A stretch of 64,000 nucleotides of DNA from Synechococcus sp. KORDI-49 (GTDB lineage: Bacteria; Cyanobacteriota; Cyanobacteriia; PCC-6307; Cyanobiaceae), in assembly GCF_000737575.1 (NCBI RefSeq), contig NZ_CP006270.1, positions 623,163 through 687,162 on the forward strand, given 5' to 3'. The position numbers and the translations under genes are program-made. The notes below the pieces were generated by a model. The model had not been told where the DNA came from. It saw only the letters and a list, made by a program, of their open reading frames with translations, and made no database searches. Each line of letters starts with the position of its first letter. The first letter of the stretch is position 1. This document shows, piece by piece, positions 16,486 to 23,358 of the stretch.

Positions 16486-16677
16486 ATGCCTCTGTTCCGA
16501 TGCCATGGCTGCAACATGCGCATTGAACGATCCATGGCGACCTACTGGCGCCACAAAGGCAAGCTGCTGTGTTCCTCCTGCCTGGACAGCCAGGACACGA
16601 TCGGGGCATCGCCACAGCCACGTCCACTTGATCCAATCCAGGACAAACAGGAGAACGACGAACACCATTCCTGCTGA
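16486..16677 (+). CDS. Small zinc-ribbon-like protein
   Basis: A 63-residue protein whose first part has two CxxC pairs: MPLFRCHGCNMRIERS and, 20 residues later, KLLCSSCLDSQ. This spacing fits a single zinc ribbon. The tail is polar and disordered. The ATG at 16486 is taken because the frame before it has no protein-like pattern. Confidence 0.55.
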   Translation: MPLFRCHGCNMRIERSMATYWRHKGKLLCSSCLDSQDTIGASPQPRPLDPIQDKQENDEHHSC

Positions 16678-16832
16678 CGCCCACAACCTCCCACGGCTGC
16701 CGTGGACAGCGAAGGCCAGCCGGACTACAACGGTTTTGTAGCAACAGCTACCCATCGTTCACTCCGCCACCCGGGGAGCGCAGCTCGATCCAAGCCAGGG
16801 AACGGGGGCTTGGGCATCGATGTTGAGTGATC

Positions 16833-17009
16833 ATGACGTCACTGTTCTGGAACGGCTCAGCATTCGTTCCGCGCGATCGAACATCGGCGAAGCGCGAGGC
16901 CGTTGTCCTGCGACTCGAGGCATCTCTGGCAGCCCCGGATGCCAAATCCACGCCCAGGCGCAGAGCTGCCGCTTATCTTCGGCGAAATGGGTTTCATTCG
17001 GCCCCTTGA
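16833..17009 (+). CDS. Small Arg-rich protein, tentative
   Basis: A 58-residue frame starting MTSLFWNGSAFVPRDRTSAK with a strongly basic helical second half (TPRRRAAAYLRRNGF). No family recognised. It precedes a small membrane protein gene on the same strand by about 50 bp. Confidence 0.4.
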   Translation: MTSLFWNGSAFVPRDRTSAKREAVVLRLEASLAAPDAKSTPRRRAAAYLRRNGFHSAP

Positions 17010-17057
17010 TCCATCGAGCAGATGGGGGCCACAAGCAACAACGCCCACCACACAGTC

Positions 17058-17315
17058 ATGACCGACCACAGCAACAGCCCGCTGTCTGTCCGCGAGATGG
17101 TCCGCGCCCATGCCTATCCGGTCCTTTCCGCTCTCTGCACCTTGAGTCTGATCAGCATCGGAGTGCTGCTCGTGCCACAGGCGGTCAGGCACCATCGTTT
17201 CAATCGCTGCGTCGATGCGCAGATTCAGATGCGCAACGCCATCAATCCCGAGAGCCAGCAAGGCCCCGGCAAGGTCAATTACTTAAAAGCTGTCGAGCAT
17301 TGTGAAGGCCGTTAA
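17058..17315 (+). CDS. Small membrane-anchored protein, paralogue of 17467-17715
   Basis: An 85-residue protein: N-terminal MTDHSNSPLSVREMVRAHAY, one transmembrane helix (ALCTLSLISIGVLLVPQAV), then an outer domain with NRCVDAQIQM and a final EHCEGR. The two cysteines likely form a disulfide. It shares the pattern AHxxPxL, one helix, NxCV and a C-terminal CxG with the next gene. Confidence 0.6.
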   Translation: MTDHSNSPLSVREMVRAHAYPVLSALCTLSLISIGVLLVPQAVRHHRFNRCVDAQIQMRNAINPESQQGPGKVNYLKAVEHCEGR

Positions 17316-17466
17316 GCAACAACCACACAGACAAAGCATTTCCTTCCTGTCAGCACGTTGGGAAAAACAGGTTCATCCGTCGTAGCGTGAGAAGCCGAAC
17401 AGAGAGCAATGGAGCTGAACACAGCCATTGCGATGGCGTTAGAACCAGGAGAGAAGCACAACATCA

Positions 17467-17715
17467 ATGTCAAAAACGCGCGACCTTCTCAATGCACACT
17501 TGCTGCCACTCCTGGCGACAGTCTCAACAGGAACGCTGGTCGGCATCCTGCTCATCGTCGATGCCGGCCTGTCCAACCTTGCACAGAATTCTCAACAAGC
17601 CAAAAACCACAACGCATGCGTCTACACAATCATGAACATTCCAGCCAACCAAAGGCCGGGATCCATTGAATTGAATGGAATGGCCGGTGCCGTTCGATAT
17701 TGCAATGGCGGCTGA
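17467..17715 (+). CDS. Small membrane-anchored protein, paralogue of 17058-17315
   Basis: An 82-residue protein: MSKTRDLLNAHLLPLLATVS, one transmembrane helix, then NHNACVYTIMNIPANQRPG and a final RYCNGG. It has the same layout and conserved cysteines as the neighbouring gene 150 bp upstream, so the two probably arose by duplication. Function unknown. Confidence 0.6.
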   Translation: MSKTRDLLNAHLLPLLATVSTGTLVGILLIVDAGLSNLAQNSQQAKNHNACVYTIMNIPANQRPGSIELNGMAGAVRYCNGG

Positions 17716-17902
17716 CAAGCCCCGTCTCGCAGGAGGTGACACCTGCCTGAAACAGGATCCTGCCGAATGGGAGTTGGCATTGAGAACACACGCAGCAGAT
17801 TGCTAGCCAGATCCGATTAAAAAAGTGGCGCTCTCCCACGGCAAGGATTTTTTCGCCCCAACTTTCTAAATTGTCAGCAGTTCATGCCACCACAAACGCC
17901 TG

Positions 17903-18349
17903 ATGACTGCGCTATCGCACTCCTCGGTTGTAAGCACTACACCATACGTCTGGTCACTTGTCCTTTCACTCGGCACGCTGCTGATCAGCATCATTCTGAT
18001 CTATATCGCTCGCTTTCAAGCAAAGCTTGAAATCAAGGATCTGGCTGCGCTTCGCACAATGTTTGATCGGTACCCTGCCTGGGGGAAACGTGCTAGCTGG
18101 GCACAGCAAAATAGTTTTGAATCGTTCACGATCCACGCACCAGCAACACTGCTGGCCGTGATTGCAAGCTTCAACGGTCAGACGCTTCCCGTGATCACCC
18201 TGTATGCCGCTTTGGCACACCCATTGTTTCGAGTGGCCTATATCAGCGCCTATGTGTTCAACGTGCCACTCGCCAGATCAGTGTTTTGGATGCTCGGCCT
18301 GGTTTGCAGTGGAATTCTGTACTTCACAGGATTCAATGCGCTGATGTGA
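17903..18349 (+). CDS. MAPEG family membrane protein
   Basis: A 148-residue protein with four transmembrane segments. The central block RASWAQQNSFESFTIHAPAT is the MAPEG signature (R-A-x-x-N-x-x-E) that binds glutathione or lipid in microsomal glutathione transferase-like enzymes; FRVAYISAYVFNVPLARSVF in the third/fourth helix is also typical. Bacterial members are poorly characterised; a glutathione-dependent detoxifying role is possible. Confidence 0.8.
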   Translation: MTALSHSSVVSTTPYVWSLVLSLGTLLISIILIYIARFQAKLEIKDLAALRTMFDRYPAWGKRASWAQQNSFESFTIHAPATLLAVIASFNGQTLPVITLYAALAHPLFRVAYISAYVFNVPLARSVFWMLGLVCSGILYFTGFNALM

Positions 18350-18388
18350 TGGGTCCAGGCAATCCAGCGTGATGAACGATCGGAAAGC

Positions 18389-18415
18389 AAAAAAAGCCGC
18401 CCCAGGAGGAGCGGC
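18389..18415 (-). terminator. Rho-independent terminator on the minus strand
   Basis: Read on the minus strand: GCCGCTCC-TCCT-GGGGCGGC then TTTTTTT. It begins 8 bp after the stop of the 31-codon minus-strand frame at 18423-18518, which supports that frame being a gene. Confidence 0.75.
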
Positions 18416-18422
18416 TGCAGTG

Positions 18423-18518
18423 TCACTTTTTAAGTGACGTCCTGGCCATCAGCTTCTGAGCGGCAGCAAGACGTTGCGCACGCAGAAGACGAGCCTGGAT
18501 CAGAGGGAGAGGAGACAT
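18423..18518 (-). CDS. Putative 31-residue basic peptide
   Basis: Starts MSPLPLIQARLLRAQRLAAA and ends in TSLKK; it looks like one amphipathic basic helix. A GGAG ribosome-binding site lies 7 bp before the ATG, and a strong terminator lies just after the stop. No family recognised; a longer frame exists upstream but lacks a better start. Confidence 0.5.
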   Translation of the reverse strand: MSPLPLIQARLLRAQRLAAAQKLMARTSLKK

Positions 18519-18653
18519 AACGTCGCTCCACAGCGCCCAAGCCCCCGTTGCATGGCTTGAGACGAACTGCACCCGGGAATCCCAGGCCAACGATTTGAAT
18601 ACTTTACCAAGAATCTGTATCGGTTGTGACTGCCGGACCGATGGGCCAGTGAA

Positions 18654-18971
18654 GTGGCCCCGATCAAGCGGATTAGGCTCCTGACTGAGTCCATTGCATC
18701 GCATCAGCCATTGCTTTCCATCCTTGCCCTTGGTTTGATGTTGCCCGCGGCTGCTCAGGCGGGCACATGCATGAGCTACGAAGCTGCTTACCAGCTTGAG
18801 AGCTTGCTGGCAGAGGGAATGCGCTGGAGAAATGCACTCCAGACTGTCATTGACGAAGGGTATTCCGACGGATCACATGCATGCTTGAAAGCAATCAAGC
18901 AGCAGGTCAATCAGTCTCCCTACGCATTTCCAGAGATTGAACAGGCTGTGTACAGACGAAGCGTTCGGTAG
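18654..18971 (+). CDS. Small exported protein of unknown function
   Basis: A 105-residue protein with a signal peptide (LLSILALGLMLPAAAQAGTC, probable cleavage after AQA). The mature part is helical with two cysteines (GTCMSYEAAY and SHACLKAIKQ) and may be disulfide-linked. The only start that includes the signal peptide is the GTG at 18654. Confidence 0.55.
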   Translation: MAPIKRIRLLTESIASHQPLLSILALGLMLPAAAQAGTCMSYEAAYQLESLLAEGMRWRNALQTVIDEGYSDGSHACLKAIKQQVNQSPYAFPEIEQAVYRRSVR

Positions 18972-19076
18972 GCGACAAGCTCTCCGCACTTCCCCATGGA
19001 CGACCAACAGACACCCTGTTCCTCATGGGAATGCATGCAGGCTTGCTGAGGTTGGTGCGAACACCTTGCCCGGAGC

Positions 19077-19193
19077 TCAAGAGGCATCTTCCGCTTCAGA
19101 ACGGAGAAAGCGTTTGCGCTGAGCCGATTCGTAACCGGTCAGTTCAACCTGTTTTTTGCTTTTGTTCTTACGAATGGTCTTGGCCAAACCCAT
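19077..19193 (-). CDS. Putative 38-residue basic protein
   Basis: An ATG-started frame beginning MGLAKTIRKNKSKKQVELTG and ending SEAEDAS. Very Lys/Arg-rich, with host-like codons. No family recognised; it could be nucleic-acid binding. No strong ribosome-binding site. Confidence 0.4.
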   Translation of the reverse strand: MGLAKTIRKNKSKKQVELTGYESAQRKRFLRSEAEDAS

Positions 19194-19443
19194 CAGAAAT
19201 GGTTGGAGTCCTTTCTTGCTCACTTGGTCTGCTCCGTTATCTGGATCGCGCGTTGTGGTCTCTTGGCCATTCGCGTTTATTGATTATCTCACAGACACAC
19301 AAATATCAGGATTTGTGTTGCGGAATGCAAATCCACCCAACCCTCGACGACCTCGGCCATGAGCCCAGGCATCGGTTGGTGGCATCTGGCACATCTCCTG
19401 CTGCGGGTCAGGAGTCATGGTTTGTGCATCCAGGACATCTCTC

Positions 19444-19587
19444 ATGGACTCCCAAAACAGGCAATGCCAGGACTTGAGCAATCAGCTCGCCGTCTATCGA
19501 GCATTCAACAACCGCAGCGCCACGGCAGCTGTTCTGCGACAAATGGCCAGTGCCCAATGCCCGATCGGAGCCTCCAAGCTCCATTGA
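19444..19587 (+). CDS. Putative small protein, 47 residues
   Basis: Begins MDSQNRQCQDLSNQLAVYRA and ends SAQCPIGASKLH; two cysteines flank a helical stretch. The frame remains open to an in-frame ATG at 19417 preceded by GGAG. No family recognised; supported only by protein-like composition and isolation between other genes. Confidence 0.4.
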   Translation: MDSQNRQCQDLSNQLAVYRAFNNRSATAAVLRQMASAQCPIGASKLH

Positions 19588-19638
19588 CAGCCCGCATCAG
19601 GAGTCGGAGGCTTGAGAGGCAGACGGCTTCAGCGAACA

Positions 19639-19839
19639 CTAACCCTGAGCAATCCAGGCGCTGGAGCCCGTTGCATGATTCAGCGCATTGCCAAGGCCTT
19701 CGCCAAAGCCTTCCACTGACACCAGCTCGCCACCCATGTTGCAGAGCTGGAACGTGAGATCGGCAATCTCAGCCGGTGCAGTGATCGGTAAACCGGCAGC
19801 TTGCTCGATCAATGAGATGCAGCTGTGGATCTCAGACAA
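19639..19839 (-). CDS. Small acidic protein of unknown function
   Basis: A 66-residue frame from a TTG at 19839: MSEIHSCISLIEQAAGLPIT, then EIADLTFQLCNMGGELVSVE and EGFGEGLGNALNHATG. The alternation of helix and Gly-rich turns looks protein-like. No ATG is available in frame. Unknown family. Confidence 0.5.
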   Translation of the reverse strand: MSEIHSCISLIEQAAGLPITAPAEIADLTFQLCNMGGELVSVEGFGEGLGNALNHATGSSAWIAQG

Positions 19840-20021
19840 CGGTTCATGAACCAGCTGGAGCCCTCATAACTCCCCTGAACCTGATTGTTCAAGGCTCAGC
19901 TGCTACCAAAGTCACAACCACCTTGCGCCGATCCAGAACCTTCATCACCCCAGGGGTGACGCGAATGGATGACACGAGGCTGGTTGAACAACAACCACGG
20001 CTCTCATCAAGTTCAAAAGGG

Positions 20022-20192
20022 CTAAGCCGCATCAATCTCTGCTTCGTCGTACAGGGCTTTGAGTTGATCCAACTCAGAAATCAGGTATTGGATCTCGAGC
20101 CAGTCCGTCGACAAGTCAATGGCGATTTCCAGGCGTTCAATCTGACGCTTCAGGAGCTCGGGCATCACGCGGGATATCTGTATTTCAATCAT
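20022..20192 (-). CDS. Small helical (coiled-coil) protein
   Basis: A 56-residue frame starting MIEIQISRVMPELLKRQIER with heptad-like hydrophobic spacing through IEIQYL and ELDQLKALYDEAEIDAA. It is acidic and probably one long helix or helical hairpin. Not recognised. Good codon use and a proper ATG support it. Confidence 0.55.
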   Translation of the reverse strand: MIEIQISRVMPELLKRQIERLEIAIDLSTDWLEIQYLISELDQLKALYDEAEIDAA

Positions 20193-20412
20193 GAAACCGC
20201 GTTCCGATAGGAATGCAATCCGCTGGGTGCTGATCAGGATTGATCGAAGATTCTCTGCAGCACATTCCGTTCACCCTGGAGTGAGTTCGCTCTCATTGGC
20301 TTGCCTAGCGGTCTGGGCTGCCTTGGACGAGCCAGAAAAACCCTGCCGAGCCACCAAGCCTGAAGACCGAGGAACGCGATACCGAGGAGCACCAGCTCAG
20401 TGGCTCCCAGCA

Positions 20413-20628
20413 TCAGTGGTACTCGCCCGGGTGATCCGGCTTCACCACAGTGACCGTTCCAACTTTCTGCCCATTGAACCGCAGCAGCTCATCGCCACTG
20501 AACTCAAAACCCAGCCCGTCGGCGATTTTGGCGACATCATCCGCTGTCGATGCCGCCAAAACGGCTTGCTTGAGGGCGTCGTCAGCCTGCATTTTCAGGA
20601 TGAACGCCTTGAGCTGATCCAGGGCCAT
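20413..20628 (-). CDS. Nif11-type leader-like small protein
   Basis: A 71-residue protein with the Nif11 (TIGR03798/PF07862) pattern: LDQLKAFILKMQADDALKQA, then STADDVAKIADGLGFEFSGD. In picocyanobacteria Nif11 domains serve as leaders of prochlorosin-type lanthipeptide precursors. Here no GG/GA cleavage motif and no Cys-containing core follow; the tail is a short polar stretch ending HPGEYH. It is therefore probably a stand-alone Nif11 protein rather than a lanthipeptide precursor. Confidence 0.75.
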   Translation of the reverse strand: MALDQLKAFILKMQADDALKQAVLAASTADDVAKIADGLGFEFSGDELLRFNGQKVGTVTVVKPDHPGEYH

Positions 20629-20747
20629 GGCACACCCACACGAGGTGGCCAGTGTGGCACTGCTAGAACCTACGGAACGACGGCTCGTCCGGGGCCAATG
20701 AAAACGTGCCCGGCAGCAGTAGACTGATAGTAAATCGATAATTCAAC

Positions 20748-20918
20748 ATGACCACGACAAGTCCGTGTGCCTGCCTGAAGTGCACATGCCAAGTTGAAGA
20801 AGCCAAGGCTGTCGTTGTTGGAGGCAAAGTCTTTTGCTCAGAAGCCTGTTCGACAGGACACCTGAATCATGAACCTTGCCATGGGGCAGGATCGTGCGGA
20901 TGTTCTTGCGGTGACTGA
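20748..20918 (+). CDS. smtA: Bacterial metallothionein (SmtA-like)
   Basis: A 56-residue protein, the usual SmtA length, with nine cysteines: CACLKCTC near the N-terminus, FCSEACSTGH in the middle and CHGAGSCGCSCGD at the end. This is the bacterial metallothionein layout that binds Zn/Cd through Cys and His. It detoxifies or buffers Zn and related metals in the cytosol. In model cyanobacteria smtA is repressed by SmtB; no smtB gene or clear SmtB operator is seen next to it. Confidence 0.88.
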   Translation: MTTTSPCACLKCTCQVEEAKAVVVGGKVFCSEACSTGHLNHEPCHGAGSCGCSCGD

Positions 20919-21176
20919 AGCCCCACGTTCAATCTCAGGTGTTTGATACCCCACGGCAATGCCTCAAGGCAGACCCATTAGGGCCAGGCGATATCGATGT
21001 TTCTAGCCTGTGGGGAGGAACAACACGGAAACTCACCAAGACTGTCAGAAGTGTCAACCCCTACCCAGTTCGTTAAACGCCAATACAAAAGAGAATGATT
21101 CGTAATCGCACTCGCACGCTGAGCCTGATAAACCGTCAAGGCCTTTCAGCGCTGCGCCGTGAGCGAATCAAGCCGA

Positions 21177-21386
21177 ATGCAAGACGAAGCTGTCGCACGA
21201 TCTGTCATGTATCTGGTCGCAGCAGTGCTTGTGATCGTCATGTTTTCGCTAGTTGGCATCTTTCTCCAAGCGGAGCTGAACGAGCAGGCGAAACTCAAAG
21301 CGCAGAACGAGGGACCAATCATGGTTCACTCCACTCCCACACCCCAATCACCACATGGTTTCTGGGGTCGTTCTGACAAGACATGA
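21177..21386 (+). CDS. Small single-helix membrane protein
   Basis: A 69-residue protein from the ATG at 21177 (a GTG at 21159 is possible). One transmembrane helix (YLVAAVLVIVMFSLVGIFLQ) is followed by a polar tail rich in Pro, Ser and His. Unknown family. Confidence 0.5.
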   Translation: MQDEAVARSVMYLVAAVLVIVMFSLVGIFLQAELNEQAKLKAQNEGPIMVHSTPTPQSPHGFWGRSDKT

Positions 21387-21605
21387 CCCACACCCGTCAC
21401 GCCTGGGAGACCATTGTGAACGCCGGCCAGAGAAGACTTCGACTCACCTCGTAACAGACGATGGAGAGATTATCCGATTGATCTGACTGAGTTGAGATTG
21501 ATCACACGTTGATCACAAACTTTCCATTTATTCATCAAAACAATCATCAAAGTTTCTGGCCGACTCAGCAATTGGCTGGAAGAAAGAGGTGATTGGTTCT
21601 GACAA

Positions 21606-21797
21606 CTACTTCACGGCTGATGACACCTTCATCACAGCAAGGCAGTCCAGCACACTCCTATTGCCCATCCCATAGACGAACGTGGTGAATGACTCCTTGA
21701 TGCACTGGTCACTGGCCTGCTGATGCAAGGGTCTGCACATCAACCTGATGAGTTCATCACGTTCAGCCTTCAATTTCAGTTGTGGAAGAACAACCAC
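21606..21797 (-). CDS. Putative small protein with GTG start
   Basis: A 63-residue frame with a GAGG ribosome-binding site before the GTG at 21797. It holds KAERDELIRLMCRPLHQQAS and three cysteines in total. Protein-like but not recognised. Confidence 0.4.
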   Translation of the reverse strand: MVVLPQLKLKAERDELIRLMCRPLHQQASDQCIKESFTTFVYGMGNRSVLDCLAVMKVSSAVK

Positions 21798-21842
21798 GGC
21801 ACCTCACAGTCGTGAGCTCAAGTTTTGTTCAAAGAAACGGAT

Positions 21843-21870
21843 CCGACATCCCCCAATTAGGGGATGTCGG
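21843..21870. repeat. Perfect 11-bp inverted repeat
   Basis: CCGACATCCCC - CAATTA - GGGGATGTCGG. No T-run follows on either strand. It lies in a stretch of about 340 bp (21798-22134) without a supported gene. Confidence 0.6.
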
Positions 21871-22134
21871 ACTTTGCTTCAATCCCTCAGTTGGAGGATG
21901 TGATTTCAGATCCAACAGATGAAGCCAAGCCAAGGTCCGGATTGAATGAACAAGTCCAGTCATCGAAAGCATTGAAGATCTGTTATTGCTTTGATGCGGA
22001 TCCAGAAACTGGGGATTGAGCCGAGATAAGGAATCAACCTTGTCGATTGGCTCATCCTTGATGAACTGAGTACGGCAAACCGTCCTGAAGATCTGTGAAA
22101 TTTTCGATAGACCATCGGCATTCAAAGATTTTCG

Positions 22135-22314
22135 ATGACCCTTCATTTATCCAACGGATCCGCGGTCGGAACCATCGTTGATGATGGCACCCACCGTCCA
22201 TGTCGTGCTTTGGCCTGTCGGCTGAGCATCTTTACTGATTCTGCTGGATCCTCGCTGGATTCCGCTCAACGTCGGCGTGCTCACAAAGAAGAGCTTCTGG
22301 ATCTGTTCTCTTGA
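22135..22314 (+). CDS. Putative 59-residue protein
   Basis: An ATG-started frame beginning MTLHLSNGSAVGTIVDDGTH and ending in a charged helix RRRAHKEELLDLFS. Composition is protein-like and the surrounding frames are not. Unknown family. Confidence 0.4.
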   Translation: MTLHLSNGSAVGTIVDDGTHRPCRALACRLSIFTDSAGSSLDSAQRRRAHKEELLDLFS

Positions 22315-22454
22315 CTGGACTGCAGCGGCCCGGTCACGGGCTGGTCCTGCCTTCCTCTGATCAGATGCTTCCGATTGCAGGCCACCACCCATCGTTCTCG
22401 AGGCTGACCTGGCGTCGTCGCACTCAAAAACACCACACATGGTGTCCGACCAAT

Positions 22455-22479
22455 AAAAAAGCCTGCCTCTGGGGCAGGC
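22455..22479 (-). terminator. Rho-independent terminator, minus strand, next to repeat copy A
   Basis: On the minus strand GCCTGCC...GGCAGGC then TTTTTT. It directly follows the 16-base motif at 22478-22493. No obvious protein gene lies upstream, so a short RNA may end here. Confidence 0.65.
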
Positions 22480-22493
22480 CGGGTGATGGGGAT
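22478..22493 (-). repeat. Motif ATCCCCATCACCCGGC, copy A
   Basis: An exact 16-base match to copies B and C. On this strand it is followed at once by a terminator hairpin and TTTTTT. Confidence 0.7.
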
Positions 22494-22652
22494 ACCTAAC
22501 TTACCCCCCCTAAGCCACCAGATCTAGTGCTGCAGTGATACACGACACAGAACAAACCAAACTCAACAAACTCCTTGAGGAAATCTTGACGCCCCATATC
22601 TGTGGTACATCTCGTACTACAATCGTCTCGACACCTCAAGATGTGGTGGTGT

Positions 22653-22668
22653 GCCGGGTGATGGGGAT
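22653..22668 (-). repeat. Motif ATCCCCATCACCCGGC, copy B
   Basis: Exact 16-base match to copies A and C. No terminator follows on the minus strand; a plus-strand terminator lies 18 bp to its right. Confidence 0.7.
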
Positions 22669-22685
22669 TACTACGGCCAAGACTC

Positions 22686-22712
22686 CCGCTCCACCTCTGG
22701 AGCGGTTTTTTT
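22686..22712 (+). terminator. Rho-independent terminator, plus strand
   Basis: CCGCTCC-ACCTCT-GGAGCGG then TTTTTTT. An open frame (22535-22759) reads through it, which argues against that frame being a real gene and in favour of a short RNA ending here. Confidence 0.75.
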
Positions 22713-22818
22713 GTGCTCACCACACCATTCGCGCCAACCGCAAGCATGGGAGCTGGTGACTTGCGCGAACTGGTCCGAGAAGCTTGGATGACGTTGTCGA
22801 CACCCGGGAGTCCCCGCC

Positions 22819-22956
22819 GTGATCGGTTTAACCAGGCTGTATTGCTACAAGGGCGAGCTGTTTCGCCTCGTGGATGTTTGCTCTCGCGATGCGTCTGACG
22901 CAGCCGATGCGCTGACCAAGGAAGGATGGACCATCGAAGCGGAGATCCCTGTGTGA
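22819..22956 (+). CDS. Small protein of unknown function (GTG start)
   Basis: A 45-residue frame, MIGLTRLYCYKGELFRLVDV then DASDAADALTKEGWTIEAEI, with a GGGAG ribosome-binding site 9 bp before the GTG. The pattern of strands and a helix looks like a compact alpha/beta domain. An overlapping frame from 22746 (MGAGDLRELVREAW...) is also protein-like and cannot be excluded. Confidence 0.5.
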   Translation: MIGLTRLYCYKGELFRLVDVCSRDASDAADALTKEGWTIEAEIPV

Positions 22957-22976
22957 TCCAGGTGGAATCCCGTCAG

Positions 22977-23183
22977 TCAGATGGAGCTAAGCCAGTGCGC
23001 AAACAGCTTCCTTGCCGTGACCTCATCCGTCAGTTCACCATCAATCGAAGCCAATAAAGCGCCTGGGTGCCTGCGTTCCATCTCCCGACAGGCCTCGTAG
23101 GCATCCGACGCGATGACGGGCTCAAACCCTGCGTTTCCGTCAGGCTGCTCGCAGTAGAAAACCTGATAACGATGCATGGACAT
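22977..23183 (-). CDS. Conserved small protein of unknown function
   Basis: A 68-residue protein starting MSMHRYQVFYCEQPDGNAGF, then VIASDAYEACREMERRHPGA and SIDGELTDEV. It reads as a compact beta-alpha-beta fold. No named family recalled. The 15-bp inverted repeat at 23239-23281 lies upstream of its start. Confidence 0.6.
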   Translation of the reverse strand: MSMHRYQVFYCEQPDGNAGFEPVIASDAYEACREMERRHPGALLASIDGELTDEVTARKLFAHWLSSI

Positions 23184-23238
23184 GAAGTACTTTCAGAACA
23201 ACAACGTCGGCAATCGTGGCCAGCGGCTGATACAGAAA

Positions 23239-23281
23239 ATCAGCATGATCAGCACTGACATCGAGAGCTGATCATGCTGAT
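23239..23281. repeat. Perfect 15-bp inverted repeat
   Basis: ATCAGCATGATCAGC (23239-23253) and GCTGATCATGCTGAT (23267-23281) are exact reverse complements around a 13-base loop. It lies in the gap between two minus-strand genes and has no T-run. Confidence 0.7.
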
Positions 23282-23313
23282 GAAATGAACAATCCCTGAA
23301 CAGTTTTAAACCA

Positions 23314-23333
23314 GGAGGGGCCGAAGCCCCTCC
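23314..23333 (-). terminator. Terminator hairpin after the secreted-protein gene
   Basis: GGAGGGGC-TTCG-GCCCCTCC on the minus strand, followed by TGGTTTAAAA. Tetraloop stem is strong but the U-run is short. It lies 26 bp after the 23359 stop. Confidence 0.65.
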
Positions 23334-23358
23334 CAAATCAATCGAACTTGCGATTTGA

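Noticed and set aside
19025-19477. A 150-residue plus-strand frame rich in Cys and Ser
   Set aside because: Composition is not protein-like and it overlaps better small frames on both strands.
21829-22440. Two minus-strand frames of about 100 codons
   Set aside because: No ribosome-binding sites, no protein-like pattern, and they overlap the inverted repeat and a better plus-strand frame.
22535-22759. A 74-residue plus-strand protein starting MIHDTEQTKLNKLLEEILTP
   Set aside because: The start looks protein-like, but the frame runs through a strong terminator and a repeat motif; kept only as a doubtful possibility.
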